This document shows, piece by piece, positions 28,445 through 37,157 of a DNA stretch of 64,000 nucleotides. The DNA lies in assembly GCF_000294775.2 (NCBI RefSeq), contig NZ_CP015506.1:4067501-4131500 (forward strand). The letters run 5' to 3'. Every line of letters begins with the position of its first letter. The first letter of the stretch is position 1. Below the pieces are notes generated by a model. That model was not told where the DNA came from and made no database searches. It saw nothing but the letters and a program-made list of their open reading frames with translations. Origin of the DNA: Cytobacillus oceanisediminis 2691 (lineage in GTDB: Bacteria > Bacillota > Bacilli > Bacillales > Cytobacillaceae). The translations under genes were made by a program, and so were the position numbers.

Positions 28445-28758
28445 CTTCCTTTCAAATTCATATTCATAAATTAACTCCTATAATTTATAAACTTCCCCCT
28501 GATTGCTCAAAAAAATTTCGCTTAATCCCATGTTCATACTCTAATTCCAAACTAGGAAATGGTTTGAATTGTTCAATAAAGTTCTTAGGTTGATGCCACG
28601 GATTTTAAGTAGCTAAGGGTTCTATAGCTTTTCTTTCCCTTTATAGTTTACAATCTTTTTATACCCCATTCTCTTCATAATTACGACAATCTAGGCATAT
28701 TTGCGAGAGAAGTTAGAGTAGAGATAACCATTCAATAAAGTTAAGGAAGGAGAACCGC
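28445..28758. other. intergenic region
   Basis: No gene seen besides the promoter area of the flanking genes. Confidence 0.35.
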
Positions 28759-28908
28759 ATGGAGCAAAAAATCCTCGAAATCTTAGCTGAATTACAACAG
28801 GATATGAGAATGCTTAATTCAGACATACAAGACATCAAGGTTACTTTAAAAAGAATTGAAAGTGCACAAACTGAAGATATATTGGGAATGTTCAACACCA
28901 AAAAATAG
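28759..28908 (+). CDS. small coiled-coil protein (49 residues)
   Basis: A short gene read by hand. ATG 28,759 is preceded by AAGGAAGGAG, and the stop is at 28,906. The product is one amphipathic helix (ILEILAELQQDMRMLN ... IKVTLKRIE). It resembles in layout the 80-residue protein at 5,832. Small proteins like this are common in Bacillus. No function is known. Confidence 0.6.
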   Translation: MEQKILEILAELQQDMRMLNSDIQDIKVTLKRIESAQTEDILGMFNTKK

Positions 28909-29235
28909 TGTTAACGATTAGAAAGAAAAATATAACCATTAGCCTAGAGCATCTTTTTAATCGCAAGTTGCCCAGGTCTATAAATTGTTATTTACCGCTT
29001 CTTGATGGTTATATGCATACTTTCTTTTTCTTTACTTTTCCCTGACCTTTATTCGACCACTAGCTTTTGATAAGAGAATAGTTTTGCATGTTTTAACAAA
29101 AGAAGTGCTGAGACTTAAAAATCTTCTTACGAAAGCACCGTTAAAAACAAAACCATCAAATTAATTGAATATAAAAAAAATACAGAAATTATGTTAAAAT
29201 CCCAATTAGAGGGAATTTATGTGAGGTGCTGCAAT
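28909..29235. other. intergenic region
   Basis: Nothing recognised apart from the ribosome binding site of the next gene. Confidence 0.35.
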
Positions 29236-29469
29236 GTGCAATCTAAGGATAAAATGCGAAAAGTCCAAGGTAAGTATCGAGAAAAAGTTCGAAAAAGAAA
29301 CGAAGCTGAAGAATATAAAAATGAAATATTTTTTATCTTCATTCTTATCATTTTAATTTTTATTATTAACTCCGGTTCGCTTTTCTTGGATAGAGATGTA
29401 AAAATATGGATACGGGCACCAGGTGAAATCAAGCCTTCTGTAGATGAATTGTTGTTAGGAAAAGAGTAA
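29236..29469 (+). CDS. small single-TM membrane protein
   Basis: A 77-residue protein with a basic N-terminus (KYREKVRKRNEAEE), one membrane segment at about residues 33-50 (IFFIFILIILIFIINSG) and a short outside part. GTG 29,236, with GAGGTG 7 bp upstream, is preferred to the upstream ATG. Function unknown. Confidence 0.55.
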   Translation: MQSKDKMRKVQGKYREKVRKRNEAEEYKNEIFFIFILIILIFIINSGSLFLDRDVKIWIRAPGEIKPSVDELLLGKE

Positions 29470-29535
29470 TGCCAACCTTAGTTAACCATTAGCTTAGGGT
29501 ATTGGTAGTTGAATAAAAGGAGTGAAATAATATAA

Positions 29536-29781
29536 ATGAAAAAAACTTTGATTTCACTTGCAGGCGGTTTAATATTAGGGCTTATTTCCTCAATTTTAAT
29601 ACTTAATTATAACGGCTGGACATACATTCATCACAATAAGAATGGAGAGGTTGAGAAGGTAATTAATGAATTGGATTTTAACCTGTTAACAAATTCTTTA
29701 CTCCTAATCTTTGCATCCACCATTTTAATTTATGTCCTAATTTCATTCTTTGAAAAGCGTAAAAATAAAGTTAAAAAATAG
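29536..29781 (+). CDS. small two-TM membrane protein
   Basis: An 81-residue protein with membrane segments at about 4-24 and 52-72 and a lysine-rich C-terminus. It starts at ATG 29,536 behind AAAAGGAGTG. It follows the 77-residue gene by 66 bp in the same direction, so the two probably form one unit. Function unknown. Confidence 0.62.
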   Translation: MKKTLISLAGGLILGLISSILILNYNGWTYIHHNKNGEVEKVINELDFNLLTNSLLLIFASTILIYVLISFFEKRKNKVKK

Positions 29782-30351
29782 AATATGAAATTACTAATTA
29801 TCTGATTAGATATTCTAAAAAGAAGAATAATCAACATATTTTTAAAACTCTTTTTGACTTAGTTCGTTTACTGTATAGATATCCAGATTTTTTTGCTTGA
29901 TAATCTTACCCGAATTGATTGGTAATCTATGTGAAGATACCCCCAGCTATCAATTTTCCAATAGCAAAAAAAAAAACGAAAACCGTTTTAATTGTTATGT
30001 ACTGATACTAGCTACAAACTACAAGAAAATACTCTATTAAAGGCATTGAAACATGAGCCTATTGTTCTTGATGAAAAAGGATTTAATTAATAAAGATATT
30101 TCCAAACTTAATATCGTAAATAACTTTCACAAACTATTAAAGTATTGGATAGATATGTTTCATTGAGTTACGACCGTATTTCGAACCACCACCTCTATTT
30201 TGACACATTAAGTGTAATAAGAAATAGACAAAGATTACATACCTTTGCCAAAAATGTTCACTTATAGAGAAATCCATTAGTATTTTTTATATCTTAAATA
30301 ATTAAAGTTTGAGGTAGGAACCTGTTTTATTATGTTGCCATCCTTATCCTT
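29782..30351. other. gene-poor stretch
   Basis: About 570 bp with stop codons in all frames. It looks like decayed coding DNA but nothing can be named. Confidence 0.35.
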
Positions 30352-30579
30352 TTAAATTTCATACTCTCTGTAGGTTTCAACAGTATATCCCTCCTCTTCT
30401 TTATCTTTATCTTTCTCATGTAAATATTCTAACTCAGGTATAATGGTCTCTAAATTGTCATCGTTTGTTACTGAATTATTTTGTTCACTGGTTTCTGAAT
30501 CATTTTGAACATTAGCATCTGTTTCTAAATATCCAATGTTAGACTTTTCTTGTGAAATAGCATCATCATTGAATAAAAA
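30352..30579 (-). pseudogene. C-terminal gene fragment, acidic low complexity
   Basis: A minus-strand frame ending at TAA 30,352 has clear coding character: many N, D, E, S and T residues (VQNDSETSEQNNSVTNDD), then ELEYLHEKDKDKEEE. No start codon with a ribosome binding site is found, and the frame fades into the promoter region of the next plus-strand gene. It is probably the 3' end of a lost gene. Confidence 0.4.
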
Positions 30580-30636
30580 AAGGATTTTTTTGGAAGGTGT
30601 CGAAGGTATTAAGAGATTGTAAAAGGGGGAGTTTAT

Positions 30637-31677
30637 TTGTCTAATAACGAAGCTTTGTCTAGAACTTTTTTGACTTTTGCCGAAAGAGAATGTAAGGGGT
30701 CTAGCTTATTATACGAATATTTGTCCAATAAAATTGCTAGGGATGACGGTCTTCTTGAAATATGTAGTAACGCACCTGAGGGACAACCTATTCCAAACCT
30801 ATTATTTGGTGCTGTACACTTTCTCTTACTAAAAGGTATGGAACACCCATTAAAAGAGTATTACCCCAGTATTGTAAATAATCCAAAGTCATATAATGAA
30901 TCGTTTGAATTATTTAAGGATTTTTGCTTCAAATACCGAGATGAAATTGAGTCGATACTCAAAACTAGGCTGGTTCAAACGAACGAAGTACGAAGATGTG
31001 CATACCTCTATCCTGCTTTTTGTACTATTTACGAGAAAGCAAAGAAACCATTATATCTTGTCGAAATTGGAACAAGTGCGGGGTTACAGCTTCTTTGGGA
31101 TAAATATTCATATTCATACGGGCAAAATAATATTTATGGTAGTATAGATTCAAAGCTTAATATTACAGCTGAAATAAAAGGAGAAATTACTCCAATCCTC
31201 CACTCGACACCACCACCGGTTTCAGCCAGGATTGGCTTAGATTTAAATACTATTGATTTAAATGATATCGAAGAGAACTTGTGGCTTAAATCCTTAATAT
31301 GGACCGAACATAGTGAGAGGCTGTTTATGTTCGAAGAAGCTGCAAATTATATAAAAGAAAATCCAATAAGCTTAATTGACGGTGATGGGATAAGTTTATT
31401 ATCTAAATATGTTGAGAAGGTTCCAAAGGAAAGTGTTATTTGCATTTTTCATACCCATGTTGCAAACCAAATGCCTTTAGAAATGAAAAAAAATCTGTTA
31501 AAAACTGTGAAAGATATTGGTAAGGTAAGAGATGTATTTCATATTTACAATAACGTTCAAGATAGATACTTACATCTAGATTATTATTTGGACGGTATTG
31601 AAAGTCAAAATACTATTGCAGAAACTGATGGACACGGTAGATGGTTTGAATGGTGTAAATGTCAACCCAAAAGTTGA
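30637..31677 (+). CDS. DUF2332 family protein, 3' end replaced by IS21 sequence
   Basis: A 346-residue protein of the DUF2332 family (start RTFLTFAERECKGSS, then YLVEIGTSAGLQLLWDKY near 145, and HTHVANQM near 275). The GTSAGL segment resembles a SAM-binding loop, but no activity is established. The start is TTG behind AAAAGGGGGAG. The IS21 end begins at 31,654, so the last seven residues (CKCQPKS) come from the insertion sequence. The family usually ends a few residues after the HGRW motif, so little is lost and the protein may still work. Confidence 0.85.
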   Translation: MSNNEALSRTFLTFAERECKGSSLLYEYLSNKIARDDGLLEICSNAPEGQPIPNLLFGAVHFLLLKGMEHPLKEYYPSIVNNPKSYNESFELFKDFCFKYRDEIESILKTRLVQTNEVRRCAYLYPAFCTIYEKAKKPLYLVEIGTSAGLQLLWDKYSYSYGQNNIYGSIDSKLNITAEIKGEITPILHSTPPPVSARIGLDLNTIDLNDIEENLWLKSLIWTEHSERLFMFEEAANYIKENPISLIDGDGISLLSKYVEKVPKESVICIFHTHVANQMPLEMKKNLLKTVKDIGKVRDVFHIYNNVQDRYLHLDYYLDGIESQNTIAETDGHGRWFEWCKCQPKS

Positions 31678-31712
31678 CCATGTCGCTCATGTAAAAGTTG
31701 ACCACCCTCTTG

Positions 31713-32435
31713 TTACTTCGAATATGTTTCTTTGAGACGATAACTCTCTCCGTTCATTGGGATAATGTGGGCCTTGTGAGTCACTCGATCTAACAAGGCG
31801 GCGGTCATCTGTTCATCGTGAAAAACTTCTACCCATCGGCTAAACTCCCGATTGCTAGTGATAATCATGCTTCCTCTTTCATAACGAGTAGAAAAAAATT
31901 GAAACAGTAATTCGGCTGCTCTCTGGTGGTAGGGGATATAGCCAAGTTCATCAATAATCGTGACATCTGCAGCCAACCATTGTTTCTCCAACTGGAGGAG
32001 CCTTTTTTCGTCTTGGGCTTCCATCAGTTCATTCGATAGGCGGGCGGCCGTATAATATTTGACAGTATAGCCTTGATTAATCGCCTCTTCCCCTAACGCA
32101 ATTGATAAATGCGACTTTCCTGTACCTGAGTTCCCAATAAAAATGACATTCCTTTTCTGCTGAATGTACTCTCCTTGAAAGATGTCCAGAATGCGTCTTT
32201 TTGGTACGTGGGGAGCCTCCTCAAATTGAAAAGAGAGGAGGTCCTTATGTACAGGGAATTGCGCCTTTTTTCTGGCTAACTCTTTCTTTTTGATTTCTCG
32301 CTCAGCTATTTCAATCGATAATAATTGAAAGAGAAATTCTTCATAGGTAATTTGTTGCTCATTTGCTTCGCGCAAATAAGCGTCAACTTGTTCACGTATA
32401 GTCGGCAAGCGCAGCCTTTTTAGATATTCATCCAT
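31713..32435 (-). CDS. istB: IS21 helper ATPase IstB
   Basis: A 240-residue AAA+ protein of the IstB/DnaC type. Walker A GNSGTGKS lies near residue 100 and Walker B TIIDELGYI near 160, with a conserved MIITSNREFSRW segment. It works with IstA as target-immunity and activation ATPase during transposition. Length is near the family norm (about 250). It starts 17 bp after istA. Confidence 0.95.
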   Translation of the reverse strand: MDEYLKRLRLPTIREQVDAYLREANEQQITYEEFLFQLLSIEIAEREIKKKELARKKAQFPVHKDLLSFQFEEAPHVPKRRILDIFQGEYIQQKRNVIFIGNSGTGKSHLSIALGEEAINQGYTVKYYTAARLSNELMEAQDEKRLLQLEKQWLAADVTIIDELGYIPYHQRAAELLFQFFSTRYERGSMIITSNREFSRWVEVFHDEQMTAALLDRVTHKAHIIPMNGESYRLKETYSK

Positions 32436-32452
32436 TTGATAATGGTGTGTAT

Positions 32453-33961
32453 TCAGTGAATATACCTCCCTTTCTGTAATAGTTGGTCATACGGGCTAAA
32501 TGTAGGAGCCTTGACGGTGACGGACTGCTCCATTTCATATTTTATTGGGGCTGGCTTTGTTGCTTCCGGCTGAGTCATGAGGTAAAGATAATGCCTTACA
32601 CTATCAGCTGTATATAGCTGCTCTTTTACACAACTTGCCACTGCCCTTTCTACTGTTTCCATCGTAAACTCCCGATGGAGTTTTAATAGTTGAATAAACT
32701 CTTTTCCATGCCCATACTTTGAAAGACTTCTCTTATAAAATTCTTGATAACTTGGTGGAAGATTAGCTCTTCGAACTGGGCGCGCATGCTGGATGGCCCT
32801 TGGTTTTCTCTCCAGTTCATCCAAGTAATGATCCACTTCAAAAATTTCTTGAAGCTTTTCGTATGAACGCTCATGTTTGGCTACACAGTTTCCGTCAATG
32901 TTTATTTCAATGTGATTTACATAAGCATTTATTTGTGCATCTTTCCGACCGGCATACCTAGTAGGTACCGAGTAGGCGTTTGTTTCAAAATTAACAAGCG
33001 AAAGACTGTTGACAGAGGCTCTTACCTTCCTTGCGCAAGGATGAGTACCAATAATCGGCAGAAGCTGTTGCTTCTCTAGTAAAAATCGTTCACCCACCTG
33101 TTCTTTCGTTTTTGGAACATAGGTTTCTTCATAGGCATCACATTGTTCTAAAAGATAGTGATTAAGTACCTGTAAGTCACTTACCTGTGGAACGGGAACT
33201 AAAAATTGAGCTCGTGCTGTTTGAACTAGTTTCTCTACTTGTCCTTTTTCATTTCCTTTTGCGGGTGCACAAAATTGGGCATCAAAAAGATAGTATGATC
33301 GAAACTGGATAAAGGCCTCCTGTTCTTCACGCTTGGTCCCTTCTAACACCTTCTTTACCGCTGTTTTCATATTGTCATAGACAATCGTTTTCGGGACACC
33401 ACCGAAATAATCAAAGGCATCTGCGTGACCTTGAAATAACGCCTCCTGCCGTTGATGCTGAAACACTTTTACAAAAATCTTACGGCTATACAAAAGTCTC
33501 ATACAAAAAAGCATTACCTTCGTTTCAATCCCATTTAAAAGCACAATGATTTCCCCCCAATCAAATTGGGCAAATTCACCGGGATCGAATTCCAACGGTA
33601 TAGAGGAATTAGGAGTTTCTTTGAGCTGCTTATATTGGCGTACAAAACGGCGTACAGTGGATTCTCCACCTTTAAAGCCATATTCTTTCACCAAGCGTCT
33701 GTGGATTTGAGCAGCACTGTGACGCTGTTTTAGGGGGGCTGTTTCATCGTCCGTTAACCATCGGATAATAATTGGTTTAACGGGGTCGATGACCGGGTTG
33801 GTAACCGGCTTTGATCGTTGATAGGTTGGAATTTTATTCTGTTGTAAAGCTTTTCGAATGGTTTGTCTTGATAATGTAAGATCTTTCGCTAATTGTCGTA
33901 TAGAACGACCTTCTTTAAAGTGCAATTTTCTGATAAGCTCTATATTAGCCATCTTTAACAT
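32453..33961 (-). CDS. istA: IS21 transposase IstA
   Basis: A 502-residue transposase. The N-terminal helix-turn-helix (RSIRQLAKDLTLSRQTIRKAL, residues 18-38) binds the ends. The DDE core has D in FAQFDWGE, D in TIVYDNMKTAV and E in KGQVEKLVQ. Full length for the family and uninterrupted, so the element could be active. The start is ATG 33,961 or 33,952. Confidence 0.95.
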   Translation of the reverse strand: MLKMANIELIRKLHFKEGRSIRQLAKDLTLSRQTIRKALQQNKIPTYQRSKPVTNPVIDPVKPIIIRWLTDDETAPLKQRHSAAQIHRRLVKEYGFKGGESTVRRFVRQYKQLKETPNSSIPLEFDPGEFAQFDWGEIIVLLNGIETKVMLFCMRLLYSRKIFVKVFQHQRQEALFQGHADAFDYFGGVPKTIVYDNMKTAVKKVLEGTKREEQEAFIQFRSYYLFDAQFCAPAKGNEKGQVEKLVQTARAQFLVPVPQVSDLQVLNHYLLEQCDAYEETYVPKTKEQVGERFLLEKQQLLPIIGTHPCARKVRASVNSLSLVNFETNAYSVPTRYAGRKDAQINAYVNHIEINIDGNCVAKHERSYEKLQEIFEVDHYLDELERKPRAIQHARPVRRANLPPSYQEFYKRSLSKYGHGKEFIQLLKLHREFTMETVERAVASCVKEQLYTADSVRHYLYLMTQPEATKPAPIKYEMEQSVTVKAPTFSPYDQLLQKGRYIH

Positions 33962-34088
33962 CCTTTTTTTCCTCCCGAATCATGAAGTTCTCGACAAACT
34001 CTATGATAAGGGATTGGGTGTTAAGGGTGGTCAACTTTTTGGTTAGCGAATTGCGCTAAAGTGGTCAACTTTTATTTTAGCGTTTACA

Positions 34089-34237
34089 CCGTGCAATACG
34101 TCCCATATTTTTGAACGCACAAATCCTGCACATATCCACCAGTCAGGTAAATTTAAAGTGCTTGCAACTTTTATAATCTCCATCATTTTTTCATCACATT
34201 GAATTACCTTAATCACATCTTCTTCATTCTTTAACAT
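34089..34237 (-). pseudogene. nucleotidyltransferase-family gene, N-terminal remnant cut by IS21
   Basis: The first 50 codons read like the start of COG3575-type nucleotidyltransferase proteins (LNLPDWWICAGFVRSKIWDVLHG). The sequence then enters the IS21 end at 34,088. The remaining three quarters of the gene are not found on the other side of the element, where the DUF2332 gene lies instead. Confidence 0.75.
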
Positions 34238-34375
34238 CTTGTAGTTCCCCTTTTATTATCGAACGTATATTCCCATTTTAGCACATTGAGATGCAGGGGA
34301 GAATATTCCATAAAATTTCGTTACTTAACCACCCTTATTCTAAAAGCAACAAAGGTTACGAAAACAGCCTTACTT

Positions 34376-34846
34376 TTATTCAAACAATAATATTTTAGGG
34401 TCTTTATTATAACAATGAACAATTATTGCGTGTAATTGTCCTCTGTGATGATAATCGTGAGCTAAAATTTCTAATAACCATTCATATCTGGAATATGAAA
34501 TACCCTAAAAAGAAGTAATTTTTTGTTGAAGTTCTAACTCTGTGTACTTCAAATAGCTTTCTTCAAGTAGTTTAAAGTTATTTAGAATACCAGTTTTTAT
34601 TTCATTTATCCCCATGTATTTAACTGATGAATAAAATTGATTCATTTCATCTTGTGTAGCACCATTTGCAATTAGCAAATCTGCTCTACATATATTCGCT
34701 ATGTGTTCTAACAACTCACCGATAGAATGTTTATTAGAGGATGGTCTTTTTAGCAAATCGCTCTCATCTAATTTTTCCATTATCTCGATTGTTTTTGTTA
34801 ATGCTATTTTTAGTTGATTTAATGCACTTTTACAGTATGGGTTCAT
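34376..34846 (-). pseudogene. DinB family gene with an in-frame TAG
   Basis: A frame of 157 codons (34,846 to TAA at 34,376) is interrupted by one TAG at 34,505-34,507. Before it lie the DinB helices (MNPYCKSALNQLKIAL, HSIGELLEHIANI, with the first metal histidine). After it comes WLLEILAHDYHHRGQLH, which holds the other metal-binding histidines. The truncated 113-residue product would lack them. The family has a four-helix metal-binding fold and thiol-transfer roles. Otherwise the gene is intact, with a CAGGGGGAG site. Confidence 0.8.
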
Positions 34847-34920
34847 TTTCTCCCCCTGTTGTTCTCTTTAATTTGATTTATCCTTTTATTCATTCTTATC
34901 CAAATATCCTGTTTCGTTAA

Positions 34921-34956
34921 TAAAAAAGCGATATCTTCTTGTTCAGCAATCGCTTA
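34921..34956 (-). terminator. terminator of the methyltransferase gene
   Basis: The stem AAGCGAT / ATCGCTT is followed by T on the minus strand. Confidence 0.65.
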
Positions 34957-34972
34957 TCTTTAGTTAAAAGCC

Positions 34973-35734
34973 TTAAAGTTTTTTAGCAATACAAAACATT
35001 TCTGCAAAGTCATTGACAATAGTTTTGTCTAGGTTAGTTTTCAAATCATATTTCATTTTTTCTAATCCTTCTTCATAATCTTTATCGTTTATCAGAGTCA
35101 GTACAGAAATATCCCTGTTTACGGCATAATCTAAGTAATCCTTTACCCTTACATTTTCCATTCTGTACTCTATTTTTAAGTTTACTTGTAGGCCCATTGT
35201 TGTAAGCTCGTTAAAAATAACTTCTTTTTTCCAATACCTTTTTAAATCCTCATAATAAGCTGTTGGGAAGTAGTAATAAACCCACCATTTAGGCATATCG
35301 TGAATGGAAATATTATGTAATTTGTAAATGCCGCCCTTTGTTAATACACGATGTATCTCACTTAATGCTTGTTCCTTATTGCTATAATGGTGAAAGGCAT
35401 AATTGTTTGAAATAAAATCAAACTCATCTGAATTATATGGCATATCTTCAACATTTGCATTAGTAAACTCTACATTTTTTACTTTTTCATTAGCCTTCTT
35501 AAGCATTCGGTCGGACAAGTCAAGTCCATTCCATCTTATATGAACTCCCTTAAAATAATTTACTTGTTTTTCAAGATAAAGACCTGTTCCACAAGATAAA
35601 TCTAATACACTATATTCAAATTTCCTATTGTTCTCTATATAATCTTTCAAATCATAGTCTAATCTTATTTCATCAACACGGAACTGATTTTTATCGTATT
35701 TTTCAGCTATATTTGAGTAATTTGTTGTTTTCAT
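34973..35734 (-). CDS. class I SAM-dependent methyltransferase
   Basis: A 253-residue enzyme. Motif I is VLDLSCGTGLYLEKQ near residue 45. DMPYNSDEFDFI with NNYAFHHYSN near 110 and a LTKGGIYKLHNIS segment near 140 complete the Rossmann core. The frame is open to 35,827, but ATG 35,734 has AAGGAG 6 bp upstream and gives the usual family start (NYSNIAEKYDKN). The substrate is unknown. Confidence 0.88.
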   Translation of the reverse strand: MKTTNYSNIAEKYDKNQFRVDEIRLDYDLKDYIENNRKFEYSVLDLSCGTGLYLEKQVNYFKGVHIRWNGLDLSDRMLKKANEKVKNVEFTNANVEDMPYNSDEFDFISNNYAFHHYSNKEQALSEIHRVLTKGGIYKLHNISIHDMPKWWVYYYFPTAYYEDLKRYWKKEVIFNELTTMGLQVNLKIEYRMENVRVKDYLDYAVNRDISVLTLINDKDYEEGLEKMKYDLKTNLDKTIVNDFAEMFCIAKKL

Positions 35735-36403
35735 AACATTCTCCTTATTTACTGCTTTTAACTTATACTTTAAGTGCCATCCCCTAAAGGCTATATCATT
35801 GTCCATTTGTATATTTATGGTCACCAATCATATACTTTGAGCTATAACCTAGCTTTGCATTGGATTAGTTGGAATGTTTTTGTTTCTCTATCTTCTAAAA
35901 CAATAAAGTATGCAAATCACAATATGCTAATAATAAATAAGTGAAATCAGCACAGCTTCTAGGCTACCTTTTTTCCATAATAACACATTAGATAAGCGCA
36001 GACTGAATTTTCTGTAATTTACCCTGTTAGTCAAACAAGTAAAATGAGCTGCCGTAGCTGCCCTTTATTAGTTACAAGCATCCGCTTTTCTAACTAAATA
36101 AGATTGATTTTAATACCAAGTAAAAAGGGGATGTGTATAAAACGATTATTACAAGAGAACCATAAATTTAATCCCACGGCTGAGAACCTAATATGAAAAA
36201 TTAAACGACTTATAACCATACTAAACAATGCAAACGAGAGCAATTTATAAACCATACTCTTTCTCCTTATAAACTTTTATTAAAATTAGCATGGTTTTTG
36301 TCCACTAAATATGTACTTAACTAACTTCCCCATTACTTGAATAAGGAAAATGCCTTGCTTACAAAAGCAAAGTACCCTTTAGTTCAACAAGGGTATGAAA
36401 ACA
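35735..36403. other. gene-poor stretch
   Basis: About 670 bp without a supported gene. It contains the hairpin TACCCTT / AAGGGTA at 36,373-36,395, a likely terminator of the next gene. Confidence 0.4.
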
Positions 36404-37054
36404 CTACTGCCACTCATAACCAGCAATCACCAGTTCGATTGTTTCTGGTACTATTTTTTGAAGAGAGTCTATTGTTGAAAAGCATTTTTTATTTGAGAAC
36501 GCAGTAATATAATCACCATCATACCCTACCCAAAACATAGTGGAACTTTCAGTTAAAGTTACTATCGTAGTATTGGCTATCCACTTTAATTTAACGAGTC
36601 GGGTTCGATTTTTTTTAGTCTTTTTTACAGGATAAGATGACTCATATTCCCTTTCCTCTAATCGGAATACATCCTGTTTTAAGGACCATAATGATAAGTT
36701 CAACATGCTTCCATTCCCGTGCAAATAAGGATAATATGCTTTAAATTGCTGAGGGTTGCGGATAATTGCCTTTACAAAGAACGTATCTTTACGGCTACCC
36801 TTCATGTATTTGAACTCTATATTTTGCATCTTAAACAGTTCTTCGTACTCTGCCTGTTGTATATCATAGATTTCCGCAAGTGAATAAATAGGGTAATAAT
36901 CTGGATTTTCCATCCAATTGCAAAAGAACTCTTCATGGGCATTTGTATAATCACCATCTATATAACAAGAAAACTCTACGCTATATTGGGACTCACCGTT
37001 AATCTCAAAAGGATAAGTGTTTTCAGGAGGGAAGTAGCTTATTTCCATCTTCAT
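36404..37054 (-). CDS. unknown 216-residue protein
   Basis: A soluble, aromatic-rich protein (YFPPENTYPFEING at the start, MFWVGYDGDYITAF near 175). ATG 37,054 is preceded by GAGAGGCG. No family or motif recognised. A hairpin at 36,373-36,395 can end the transcript. Confidence 0.62.
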   Translation of the reverse strand: MKMEISYFPPENTYPFEINGESQYSVEFSCYIDGDYTNAHEEFFCNWMENPDYYPIYSLAEIYDIQQAEYEELFKMQNIEFKYMKGSRKDTFFVKAIIRNPQQFKAYYPYLHGNGSMLNLSLWSLKQDVFRLEEREYESSYPVKKTKKNRTRLVKLKWIANTTIVTLTESSTMFWVGYDGDYITAFSNKKCFSTIDSLQKIVPETIELVIAGYEWQ

Positions 37055-37157
37055 TTTAATCGCCTCTCTTAAAAGGTTTGAATAATTATATTTTTATTAT
37101 CTTACCACCTAAAACTTTTTTTCTATGGCTTATTAGTTCCATAAGCTTGTTACACAA

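Larger units (their letters stand above)
31654..34088 (-). mobile_element. IS21-family insertion sequence
   Basis: It is bounded by inverted ends that start TGTAAA and share AAAAGTTGACCA (positions 16-27 of both ends). A second internal AAAGTTGACCAC repeat lies near each end. It contains istA and istB. Total length about 2.43 kb. The flanks (GAATGG on the left, CCGTGC on the right) show no target duplication, and both neighbouring genes are cut, so the insertion was followed by a deletion or recombination. Confidence 0.85.
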
